A stretch of 64,000 bases of DNA, taken from NCBI RefSeq assembly GCF_004027225.2, contig NC_044282.2:48452576-48516575 (forward strand), in the 5' to 3' direction. Below are positions 11,061 through 23,600 of the stretch, piece by piece. The translations under genes were made by a program, and so were the position numbers. Positions within the stretch are counted from its first letter, which is position 1. Every line of letters begins with the position of its first letter. The notes beneath the pieces are model-generated. The model saw nothing but the letters and a program-made list of their open reading frames with translations, made no database searches and was not told the DNA's origin. The DNA comes from Strigops habroptila (lineage: Eukaryota; Chordata; Aves; Psittaciformes; Psittacidae).

Positions 11061-14000
11061 GTGGTGGTGGTGTGGGGATTCAGGAGCCAGTGGAAGGATG
11101 GTTGCAGACATCCCTCTAGTGGCCCTGCAGCCTCTGGGAAGCCTGCAAGCAGCTCTGGCCATCCCCAGACTCAGCATGTCCATATAGTTGTGTCTTTGTA
11201 CACTGTGCACTTCAGTCAGTGTGTGGGGCTTGGGACACATCTGACATAAACAGATAATAAATGGCAGATAATTTCTTCCTCTTTTCCCCTTCGTCAAAGT
11301 TGCCCTTGAAACTCTGCGCCAGTTCAGGCTGCTTAGAGTGTTTAACACAAGCTGCAATGCTGGAAGGATAGACCCATTTCAGTTCCTCTCTGGCCACTGT
11401 AATACTGGGAGAGGAAAAAGGGGTGAGGAAAGGGTTAATCCTATCTCTAAGCTTTTTTTCAGTGTCAGATTATTTAATCTAGAGAGGGAACAATTTTGTC
11501 ACAATTGAAATAAAATGCAAGTAATACTAAAGATTAATCAGAATTTCCTGTCTCATAATGCAAGACTGATGGATACCAAAGGGAAAAAAACCCAATATAT
11601 GTAAAATAAACATAAGGAACATTTATTTGTGCATCTGCACACTTTGTCAATTTCTCAATTGAAATTGTCAATAAGATGCTAATTTTGATTGTATGATTGG
11701 AACTTAGAATTTATCTTGCCATTTAATTTGTTAAAGGCCATGCAGTAAAGACTGAGAACATCAATAAGCACTGGGGCAGTGTCTTCCAAGGCAGCAGGGA
11801 GTTTTCTGGTGCTGTCTTCAGAGAGCGTGCTGTTCTAGAGCAGCTGGGAGGTCCTGGTACCTGCTGTGATTGCTTCACGGAGCACAGTGAAGTCCAGGCA
11901 CTGCCTGTGTTGGTGCTGGGCAACCTTCCTGGGGAAGCTGGTACGCTCTCAGGAGCCACTGCAGAGCAGAACTGATAGGAGTTGGCAAAGGAGATCAAGA
12001 CAGTCACCCCCTTTTTGCAAATAGGCACAGCACAGAGGAGTGATTTGTCCAGAGGTAGCAAGCTGCCCGAGAGCAGCGTAATGTGGTGTTGAAAGGATAT
12101 ATGGGTTTATATGTAAGTACAACTGTCCTTAGCGAACAGCCCACACTGAGATTCTCTCTACATGGAAACAGACACCCCAAATCTCACTGTTCTGATAATC
12201 ATGGTTCTGTATCTCATAATTTGTCTGTACTACCAGTATTACCATTATGAACCCATTATTATCTTTAAACTGAGAATTACCTACACAAAATATGGAAGTG
12301 TAACAATTCAGCTCCAAGAATAATCAATTCAGCTTACTTGAGCCATTTTCAAAGCCAGTTTGCTGTCAGTAAAGCACACGGCTGAATGACTATTTCTAGC
12401 TGAACCTCAATTTTGTTAAACTGATCAGAAGCAATTAATTGAATGAACAGACACCATCCTAATCGGGTTCTGATTTCAAAGATAATAAAAACTTTTTAAG
12501 TAGCATTAGGAGGATTTTTCTCTTTTCCCTTTAGAGCTGTATGATTTTCTCTCCAAATCATGAACGCTGTTTTGCAAACTTCCCTCCTTCCCCCCGCCAA
12601 AATAGTTCCAACTTGTCAATTTAAGAAATGGGCCACTGGCGTAAAGCCAGCAGAGGGAGCATGAATGCCTGAGAAGTTTTCAGGCAACATCTATGTAAAC
12701 AATTATTTTTGTCTTGTTTTCATTTCTAGGCAACAGATCCTCAGAGACACATACATCACATACAGACAATATCTGGACAGCCTTCCAACCCCTCCTCTCC
12801 AGATTATAACGGCCTATATTTTCTCCATGTATAAAGGAACAATATTTTACAGATTGCGAATAAAAGATGTTTTCATTTGGAAGATAACATGTTTTTAATG
12901 ACTCTATGGAGTAATTATCTAACGTCAGAAAGTGAATTCCTTTTTGAAAAGAAGTTCAGATTCCTGAGCTTCAATCTGCAGTACATGTTTAATACAGTCT
13001 AGAGGCTTTCAGACTGGTAGAAGCACATAATTAATCACTAAATACACAGTAATCAGTATTTTCCTTTTGTGCGATGCAGTGGGTCAGGGCTGTCAATGCT
13101 TTTGGTACCTTCCAAACAAATCAAACCCACTGATCTGTGCACTGAGACTGCCAACCTGTGTGTCAACTTTGGCAACTGAAAGACTGACATTTGTATTTAT
13201 CCCTTTATTCAGTTCTCCAAGAAAAATCTGCAATAAAGACTTGCTTGATCTCAGAAAAAAGGTAGTACTTGTGTTCTCACAGTATTTTGCTGTTATTTTC
13301 AAACCGCTAATCACTGATTGATCCTACAGTTCTTGAGGCAAATCCCTGTTTCCCTCATAAATATTCTCCCAGGATGGGCTCATTCTGCGTAATTTCGAAG
13401 ATGTTTGTTTTCTCTTCAGCTGAAGAAGGGTAAAATCGTCACCTCTGATAGCTTCTCACCAGTTTGAAGACCTTGCACACCTTGCAGGGCAGTTAAGGTT
13501 TAATCTATCTCTAGCACTAGGGAGATTTTTGCCACAAGAAACTGTTTCTTACACAGAACTAACGTATTATCAGCATTGGTGGCGAGAATGGTGCTTGATA
13601 AAAATCGATTTGTGGGGAGTAGCATTATCAAGTAAATCACAGTTTTCTGCTCCTGACTCGGAATTCTGTGCAACCTGCTTTAGTGTAAGGGCTGGGGGTA
13701 GCATGTGGATATTGTCCTGTGTTCCTAGGTGTTTTACAGATCATGACAAGATCACAATGAACTTATGGGAAGCTTGGTTTGATCCTTGAGTGCTCAGCTA
13801 ACAGTGGGGTGCCCAGTGTTACTCAGAGTACTTTCATAGCCACTGTATGGTCAGGAAGAAATGGTCTAAATGTTCATGAGCCTCGCCAGGAAAAGGGGAG
13901 TTCATCCATTCATCATTCTACACACTGTATTTTCTGGACACTTCTGAACATGAGCACAGGCAGAGTATAGCCTAGCAGATGAGAACGTCCAAAGACAGTC

Positions 14001-14069
14001 TTTCTTTGCAAGAAGATGACAGCTGCAATGCCAAAATTGCATCTGTCTGGAAAAGAAAACTTACTGTTT

Positions 14070-14109
14070 TCTAAAAGCAGTTATCTAAAGCAGTTATCTA
14101 AAAGCAGTT
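14070..14109. repeat. Three-copy 13-14-base tandem repeat
   Basis: The unit TCTAAAAGCAGTTA is present about three times. The middle copy lacks one A and the last ends early. Confidence 0.85.
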
Positions 14110-16614
14110 CAGTGCAGGATTTGCATTAGAATCTACAAAAGACAGAAAGCAAAAATGGTCCAGGAACTTGAATAGCTTCTTGTGGATTTTCAGATTCCTG
14201 AAGTTTTCATGTGAAGTGCCAAGTTTGCCTTTTGAAGAAGGATGCTGTGCAATATCAGAGACCTAATAAAAGTCAATGAAAGACTAATGACATCCTGAGC
14301 TTGTGTCTTCTGAATTTGCCATTACAGCTTCTAGGATCATCTCCTCCAGCCCCATCACTTAATCCAAGGGCAATTACAAACCTCATCCAGGGATCACATT
14401 GTGAGAAGCCACCATAAGCCTCCATATAGATGAGGGGTATCTGGACAGCACAGCTGCGGGTTCTTAGGCAGCTTGGGATAAAGGAAGGGAAGAAACTGTG
14501 GATGAGATACATGGAGAGAACCAGGTTTCTCTCCAAACGTCACTAAGATTTCCTTCTGAACACATACCTTGTCTTTTTACAAATGAGCATCCTAGTCCTT
14601 CAGTAAACACCTATGCGAGAAGCCTCATGTAGATTTACATAAACAGTACACAATAATTTATGTGGTTTTAGCCTCAACACGCTTCTCTCAAATGCCTGCT
14701 GGTGGATCAGAAGTGGAACCAAAAGCAGCAGGTTCACTTCAGCAGTCTCTGGAGTCCCAGTGCAGTGCCAGAGCTGGCCCATCAGCCCAGGATGGGGAGC
14801 ACACAAGGGTTTAGAGCTTGCAGTCCAGTCCAGCTCTGCGGGCGCAGCCGACTCGCCAAGCAGGCTAACTTCACCTTGGAAAACTGCAAGAGCTAAACTG
14901 ACTTCTGAGATCAGTGTAATTTAATTATGCTTCTAAACAAGGCTCTTCACACTCAGCAAAAAGATTATTCAAAGGAAGGAATTTGCTGTCTTACAAGTGC
15001 TTTCCAAAAAACAATAATTTAAAGCAATCTCCCCTCTTCCTTACAAATCACATTATTTAAAGACTGCAGTTCACATCTGAAACCCCTGATGAGTCATTTC
15101 CCATACCAAACACGGGCTGAACTGGCAACTTGTGGTGTTTGTTCCAGCTACGGAGTCAGCAAACCCAGACCATTTTATAATGACGGATCCTGGCTGTTGC
15201 TGCTGCTGATTAATGCTTTCAGATGCTCAGCTATTCGTATTGAAGGGAAGACAAAAACGTTATTAGAGCTTTTTCATTTATTACAGGCAGAGTCCTCCAA
15301 CAGCTGAGGGAAGTGCTTACACATACGAATATGCCAAAAATGGATAGATATGGACTCAACAAAAATACTTTAATCTTTCAGAAAAAAAACCCAATCAAGC
15401 ATTTTAATACAGATTCAGAGTAAGGTCCTATCACATTTACCTTTGAAGTGAACTCGTAACTTGTATTTAAGTTCAGCATCACTCAGGAACCTTTCCTCAA
15501 GTCCAGTTCTCTCAGCTAGTGTACCGACCTTATATAGTACCTTGTTTTCCAGTACTGCAAGTGGATAATACTGTAAGTATCCAAGTAGTAACAACAAAGT
15601 GGTTTAGTCTTCAAAAGTCCATTTGTTCCGCTAAAGGTGCACTATTAAAACAATAAATGTATTTAAGAAAATAATTATAACTGTCATATTGCAGCTTCTT
15701 CCATTTCACTGTGCTAATTATGTAACTTCAAGTTAAAAATGTTAACAAAATATTGCCCTAGGCACAGTAATAGGGATTAGTTGTTGGTGCTGGAAATTTT
15801 TACATGTTTCACAGCAAACGTTATCCTCAGTTGTTGAACCAGAGTAGGGGGATCCATGCTTCCCTTAGGCACTGACCTCCCCACCAATAAAGAACAGCAG
15901 TGCAAAAAATCAAACAGCTCCTTTGCCACCTGGCCAGAAGCCAGCCTTAAAGGAGCAGCACAACCTTCTCCTGTGGAAAGAGGATGTCATTTAACCCCTG
16001 CCCCCAGCTCCACTGCAGGAACACCTTCCCTGTTTCTACTGTGATCTGCATATGAAACGTGCTTCCACTTTGCTTTTATTATTGTAACAGCTCAGCCTAT
16101 AGTTTGCATTTTACAGAGATGCAGAAAAACAGTATCCTACACTGAAGTCCTGTATTCTGCAGCTAGCAGCATACACACACAAAAGTCAAGATTACTTTCT
16201 GACACAAGCTCGCACTTGCTGCATTTCCCAATTCACACAGTATAATGCGATGCATTTTGGGGAACTCGTGAACCTTGTAGAAAACTGGGTTAACAATCAA
16301 TCTGTATTCAGGTATATTTAAGCTCTTCAGTGCCAACTGCCCTACCTTATTTGTACTGTAGCACACTGGGCATTTAATTTCACAGCATCTAGAATAATTG
16401 TAGAATTGCTGGTTAAAACCTTCAGGGCTTTATTAGCGTTGTTGCTCCCACCTGTGAGTAGATGGATAGTTGTTAATACTGTGTGTCTAGAAAAACAAGG
16501 ACTTGAAGTTCCGATTTAAGAACCAGCCACCCACCCAGCCAGCCCTCCCCTCACAGAGAACAATGAAGTTCACTTTTCCATACGGCATTTATATGGCAAC
16601 AGTTAAAATCACTT

Positions 16615-16633
16615 AAAAAAAAAAAAAAAAAAA
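16615..16633. repeat. A19 homopolymer
   Basis: An uninterrupted run of 19 A bases. No retroelement body is recognisable next to it. Confidence 0.9.
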
Positions 16634-16999
16634 GTTACTAAAATTCTGAAGCTTCATTTTACAGATACTGAAGATGGAGGAAAACAGATGTAGTTCAAAT
16701 ATTTTACAGATTTTTGCCAGCTAAAGCCACAAAGAGATCATGGTACTAGGCTGAAGTTATGCTGTATATAAACTCTAGAAACTAGAAAGGACCAATTTAA
16801 CTAGTTATTGATCATTATGTTTCTTCTGATAATTGCTACAGTATTGTGGCATCACAAGAATTGGATCTAACTGCTAGCTGCCAGCACCACGTCTAACAGG
16901 TCTGAAAGTTCCATATCGGTTTGAGTGTTTGTAATTACCCAGTGAGCTCCAACAAAGACAATCCAACATATCTCATTAGACTGATTAGACTAGGTCATA

Positions 17000-17646
17000 T
17001 TTTTATAAGCTTATTTTATTTCTTTGCTGTACAAAGGCAGAAATGCAAACTATCTCAATAAATCTACATCAGTAACTACCCAGACATAGTACAGATATAT
17101 ACAAAAAGCCGTTATTTAACTTCAGTGTTGACACCACAGGTCATGCAGAGCTGGATGCAAACAATGCAAACAGCATCTACACAGTGTAAGGCATAACTTG
17201 CATATTTATATCTTGTTCCTTATAGCGAAGGCTTCCAATACACCAGTTCTTTGTTACAGTCGTATCTGACAATCCTGCTTAGTAGCAGCGCAGCCTCAGA
17301 ACTGAAAAGTGCTTTTCTTTATTATATACATTCTCACAAGGATTGCGGATCCTTCCAGAAATCATCGTTTTTAGATGTAATTAATTGCCTATGTTTTCCA
17401 TCAATTATTTCATAAGCTAAAAATACTATTTTCCCAAAGGTCTGTAGATCACATGCAATTACGAAAACAAAGCTCCTAAAAGCAACTCTAGGAACTGTCC
17501 TCTTTTGACTTGGGAAGATGAGCAATCCTGTGAAAGCACTTAACTTTGGAACGTTTCAGGTCAGTATGTTTGCAGATCCAAGCAGCTTTGGAGCAGCTCT
17601 GTAATATACAGATATTTACATTTTATATTAGATTTTTGAGTTGTAA
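17000..17646 (-). other. Probable E2F6 3' untranslated region
   Basis: This runs from the TAG at 17649-17647 to the AATAAA at 17020. The length depends on which polyadenylation signal is used. No repeat is seen in it. Confidence 0.5.
17015..17020 (-). terminator. Candidate E2F6 polyadenylation signal (AATAAA)
   Basis: On the minus strand AATAAA occurs about 630 bases after the E2F6 stop. GT-rich sequence follows at about 16950-16970, the usual arrangement of a cleavage site. A second AATAAA at 17318-17323 is an alternative, earlier site. Confidence 0.5.
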
Positions 17647-17693
17647 CTAATCTGTCAACTCAGGTGGTTTCTTTTCTTCCCCCGGAGATCTCA
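17647..17693 (-). CDS. E2F6: E2F6 coding exon 7 (C-terminus and stop)
   Basis: It completes codon 249 and encodes [14 protein letters not shown] followed by TAG. The acceptor is TTCCTTTCAAAG. The acidic, lysine- and proline-rich ending and correct phase support it, although it is short and poorly conserved. Confidence 0.75.
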
Positions 17694-20600
17694 CTTTGAA
17701 AGGAAAGTGAAAAAAGGAATACAATTACTGTTGCTGTAGGAAATATAATTGAGTCATTCTGCAAGCAAAATAAAGTAAAAAAACAAACAAAAAAAAAAAC
17801 CAAAACAAAAAAACACAACCAAAAAACCTAAGACTAAAAAGCCAGCTCTTCCCCTCAACTAAAAAGCAGCACTGCTAAAAATAATTTATCTTTTGTGTTC
17901 TGAACTAGTGCAATTCCTGCTACGTTTATTTTTAAATCACAACATCCTGCAGCACTGGGGCTCTTGAGAGACAATATTCCAACCAATCTTGGTTCAGGAG
18001 ATCAAAATACTACCTCTCTTGTCTGCTGGCCCTCCCTCAGACAGGGCAGCAATGAGCAAGAGCAGCACACTCTCTTGTTTGAAACAGCATCTTAACTCTC
18101 CAGACAACTATTTCAGCAAGCTGCTGGACTCTGCAGTGAGGCAGCTGAGAACTGACACACATTGTTCCATCTGCAGAGCACAGCTCCGACAGGAAACCAG
18201 TAACAAGCAAAGGAAGGAAAGGGTCAGGGAAGAAGAGTGCCTTGCCATGTGTGCACGTGCCTGATGCTCCAACCTCCTGCTGTTGTGAGGTGACACAACA
18301 GTACTGACTTCTCTTTTAGGCATCTCATTTACTCCCACACACCTTGGTCATAAACTATGCTCAGAAAATTATACTTGTGCAGTACGGTCTTCAACTTTAT
18401 CAGAACGGTATGAGCATCTTTAAAGAAAATATAACATGGGGATAAAACTGTAACTGAAGGACACTACCTTCATCAGGAGGATCTGCGGGCTCAGTTTCAG
18501 AAGTGACTGTATCTGTATCTTCAAAAGTTTTGGCACCTGGGTTCTCTGGTTCCACCTCACACAGATACACATCAATGGGTCCTTTTGTGCTCTTCACGTG
18601 TACTGCTATGCAGTCCTACAAAACAGCAACTTGCACATAAACCAAAGAACAAATCTTACACATCAGTTATTTATGTCTGCATATATTTCAAAGCCAGTAG
18701 ATGAAGAACAGAACAAATAAAGAATGCCATAACTATTAAAATTGTGTTACTAGTTCTACATAAATTATGACTATTACATAGATTTGTAGGACGATTATTA
18801 AGCACCATTAAGCTAACAAGGTTTCATTTTTGACCAACATGCACTTAATGAATCTTTATTTAGTCTTTTTACAGACCTTTAGATATATGACCAAGATTTA
18901 CTACATGTTTAAGAAGAGTAACAAAATTTGACAAAACACTTGACAAGTGTCAGAAAACAAATGAGGGCACACAGCGGCTTTCTCAATATGGCAAAGCAAC
19001 TAAACTGTATTACTTTTACTGCTCTTCAGATATCACATTGCCAGGCACACAGCGAATCAAATTTAATTGACAACGGAGAGAAGATTCTCTTCTCTCTAGA
19101 ACACAGCTTTTTAAATCCTGCCTTCTTTTGCTTCAGGAAGCCCCTGAAATCTTGTCTTTTTCATCTTCATAGGATGACAGCCAGCTCCTTTTACAGTGAA
19201 ACCCCTGAAGATCTATGCAGTGGATCTACATCATCTGGTTCTATTGATTCGTATCTCCTTTTCCTACAATATTACCTCCCTTTCTGTGCACACACCAAGG
19301 CAAATTTGATGACTACACAATTAAGAACAGTATAAAAAATGCACACACACAAGGAAAACAGAATTAAAGCTCCATTTTTTATTTTAAGCTTTCTTAGAGT
19401 ATTTCCTCTCTTTCACAGCACTGCTTTAAACGGTGCATTCCCAGTACATTATCCCTGATGCAGTTGCAGTGTGACTGGGTGCAGAGGGCAAAGCTAAGGC
19501 TCCCCTGCACGACTCAAGCGGGAGGATGTGGGTGGTACCCTGAGGTGAGGATGAGGCTTGGCCCCCAACCTCCATGAAAAATCCATCTTGACGTGATCTA
19601 CTAGAGTGCCAAAAGATTTTCTTTTAGCAATCACACTGTGCATGTCATACTTTATTATTATAGTAACAATAGCCATCTACTCGTTAAGCATTTATATGCT
19701 GTTAAGGTCATTATCAAGTCAGGCTTACTGCTTTGCTTTGTTAGATTTACAATATTTGTAGATGTTAGCATACAAACATTTAACAGCTCTTCAGAAGTTT
19801 CATTATCCTAGTAATTATCAAGCAAACTGATGGTGGAAATAAGTAACATTTATTACAGCTCTTCCATCTCTCTAGAAAAACCATATAACTAAAGCTCAGA
19901 CATGTTTAATAATTTAGGTGAGCAGAAAAATACTGAAAATTAGTTTCTTAGACTACTATCCCTATGGCATTGTTTAGTGGGACACAAGAACAACGAAGTA
20001 CCAATATTTGCTATACATGACAAAGAGACCAGAAGACAATTACTGACTGCTGCTGCAAAAATCACATTTGAGAAATTCTGTTCCCTTAAGAGAGAAATGT
20101 GCAAAACTTACTTCTTTAGGAATTGGTATTTCCAACTTGGTTTCCTCTGGAGCTTTGATTGCAATCACAATCTGTTCTTGAAATGTCTGAATGCTACGGA
20201 TATCCTGATATGTCACGTAAGCTAGTGTATACATTGGTCAAGGATCCTGTAAAGTAATTTGCTAGTGGGCAGAAGCAAAGATGACATTCTGCTTCAACAT
20301 ATCTTAGGAAAAGTGGTAAATAGTTCAGCTGAGGTTACTTTAATACCAGCTTTGTAAAATTATTAGCTAACAAGTGGAAAACCTTTTTTCTTTATTTCTA
20401 GGAAAGAAAGAGCTTTTTAAAAGTTCAGTATTAAGAAACCAAACACATTTGGCAAACAGTTTTCACAGATACTGTCATTAAGTCTACAAAGCAGATGGAA
20501 TACTGCCCTTGAGAAACTACTTTGTTTTGCAATAACTATGCACATAAACAATTTCCTGGAAAACTATAAAATTATTTTTTTAACAAGGGTAGGTAAGGGG

Positions 20601-23600
20601 TAATGAAAAGTTTTCCTGATATCATACAGAAAATGGGCACATTTCATTTGAGCACAGACCTTAACATTCTGCTAGGCAACATAGCCAAACAGTATGTTAC
20701 TGTAAGCCAAGCCAAAAATCCAATGTTTATGTCATATTAAAAGAAATCCCTTTTCAATTATCAAAGCCCATCTGAAAGACAAGGCTGCATTGGAACTACT
20801 CTCAAGAGACGGAACAGTATTAAGACACAACCAACGTACCATTGTATCTTCTTGGCAACAGGCCACTGGGACTCTGTTTTGGGTCCTCTTTCTCATCTCC
20901 CTAAGCAACTCAATCTCACTGGTAAGTCAAGACCTGACCCATAGTCAGCTTTACTCTATAATGGAGAGAACAAGTTGATGGTCAGGGTACTAAGACTACT
21001 GCCCCACTTCCATTCTTCTGCAGTGGAAAGGTCACACAAGTAGCAGTCTCCTGAGAACAGGATAGGTTATGCATGATACTGTAAAGCAGGGCACCTGACT
21101 AATATACACTAATACAACATAACCACAAAGTTTTCTAGTGTAAAACTCGTTATCAAGTATTACTGCACACCTGTGGTACCAGCCTATACTTGTTACTAGA
21201 TACCCAAGCACTTGCAACGAAAACCACATGTAAAAGTAATGCAAGAGATAAAAGGATATTTTGCATTTTCTTTGTCATCTGTTAGTTCAAATAACTGATG
21301 AGCACAATCCTTGATTAAATCATCCAGAGCTTCTTCCATGGCTGACAAGTCAGAAAGTTCGTCTTTAAGGGTTTGCTGCTCTGGTGCTTTTCCAACAACT
21401 TGGTCAAGATTAGAACCTCTAGAAAAACATGAAGTTGTCTAATATGTTTATATAAATAAGAGCCTGTTTATTGAACTCAAAGTATACTAAGAGGAACAAC
21501 CAGGAACTCTGGAATACTTTACTCTGCTGAAATATGCTTCATTGTGCTTTTGCATTCGATACTTGTTAGCACAGTAATTAATTCAAACAGCCTAAGGATA
21601 CAGCAGAACTTAAAACATTATTACCTATTAAAAGTAATTCAATATGCTTAAAAATACTTTCAAAGGTATAAACATTACTCAATATTGTTGGGTTTCATTT
21701 TTTCAGAAATTAGAAGTTTCAAGGCCAACTCACACCCACTGGATAAGATTCTTAGATCTTTTCTGAATTAACTGGATTCCATCCAGCACATTGGTGATGT
21801 CATACACTCTTCGTTTTCGTACTCCAAGTGTTGTTGCTACTTCATTTAAATCAAGGACACCGTCTGGAGCTGTTTTGACAAGATCCATGAATTTTCGGGT
21901 CAAATAAACCAAGGACGCATCAAATCGAGGCTTTCTGACTTTCAGAGTTCCTGTAAAGTTTTGATAGAATACTTAGGGTGAACTACTACATGAGTATGCA
22001 GCATTCCTTAATAAAAACAAGGATGAAGTAACAGTGAAGATGAGAGTCTGAAAGCACTGCAAGTATTAACACTGACATTGCAAAGGCATCATATAAAGTC
22101 TGTTAACTACATACACCTTCACTTGTTTGCAATGATTCTATCTAAAAAGCAAGCATGCATCTTCATGCTTCCAACATCCGTGACTTCAGACTGCTGGTAT
22201 GGGTATTAATAGCTGTGTAACTGTATGTTCTGTAGGCCATGAGTTCAGAATACTGAATGAATACCAATGAAACCTTTGGTTAACTACAGATAGTGTCAGA
22301 GCACTGCCACAGAACTGCAGCTCTATCATCTGCTCCATGACTCTTAAAATGTTTTTTCTTGCCTTTTTGGCCCAGATTAACCAATAGATCTTCCAAACTA
22401 TATTCAGGCATAGTTCGGGAATTAGCTTGGTTTCAGGGACTGTTTCAGCCTGGGTGTGACCAATCTGTTCTGGAGTATGAGAACTTAATATACAGACAAA
22501 CTCTGGTTGTACTACTTGGCCTGGGGCAAAAGAACTGGTCATACCACTGTTCAATTTACTAAAGCAACCAAGATTACAGATATCAGGACAACACAGAGAG
22601 ATCCCGGCGCTATGTGTATCCATTACCAGCACATTCGCAGAAATGTAACTGGTGAACAGCTTGTTTCACTTTACATTTTTATGTATGCATAAAGCATAAA
22701 AAAGCATGTATTTTCAAGGCACAAAAAAGATGTGGTACCCATGCACTCATCTGATGCTAGAGCCAATGAAAGACTGTCAAATCCCACTGTTACTTGTCTT
22801 TCCTTCTGCAAAGTAAACCAGGTATTTCGTACCTGATCAAACTGTCTCACTGAGCAATATTCCTGTCTGATGCTTCAAAAGATCGTGCGCGTGTGTGTGT
22901 ATTTGTGCACACGGGTGCACTGTAAGGAAGCTTCCCTAGAAAACACTCTACTTCAAACTTCAGTATTTTTCCCAGGATAAAGGAGACATGCCCTTTTACT
23001 CAGAGCATATCACCCATTCGATGGCTGCGGGATTGTGCACTCTTTAGCATGAAGTGACAGGTTCACCAACTCAGTTATGGACCATGCTACTGTGAGATGT
23101 ATGAGACTATTCCATCAGTGAGGAAAAAAAAACCAACCCCAAAACCAACACAAATTCACTCAAGCTTGTATTTACATTTATTAATACCACTTGAAAACAA
23201 CATTTGCCAGCATGATGTTCGAGTTTTCTCTAACTCACTCTTCCTGTACATTATTTTCTTTATAGCAGTGGGAAGGTATACTTGCAGCATAGGAAAAAAC
23301 TATGGAGAATGTGTTGCTTCATATCTTTTATTTCATTTAGTGTGCAGCATTCCTCCCGTTCTGCCTACATTAGATACAAATCAATTCCTCATTTGCGTAC
23401 AACATGTACTCAGCATTGTAAAAAGCATGAAATAATTCAAGAATAATCTTCACACACGGAACATGGCAACTTACTTCTCACAACCTGTCCACCATCGTTC
23501 ACCTTCAGGTTGATCATTGGTGGCTGGGGAGAAAAACAAAACCAAAACTGACATAAAACACTACCTACACAGGAAGCTTCTCCAGAAGAAATCCCCAAAT

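Larger units (their letters stand above)
11061..16990. other. Intergenic DNA between ROCK2 and E2F6
   Basis: No coding exon or structured RNA gene is recognisable. It contains a three-copy 13-14-base repeat at 14070-14109, a 19-base A run at 16615-16633, and otherwise unique-looking AT-rich sequence. Confidence 0.6.

Noticed and set aside
20040-20250. GT-AG alternatives for E2F6 exon 5, such as the acceptor TTTACAG at 20251-20246 or CTAG at 20223-20222
   Set aside because: The first brings an in-frame TGA; the second has no matching in-frame GT donor in exon 4. The AT-AC solution fits all signals.
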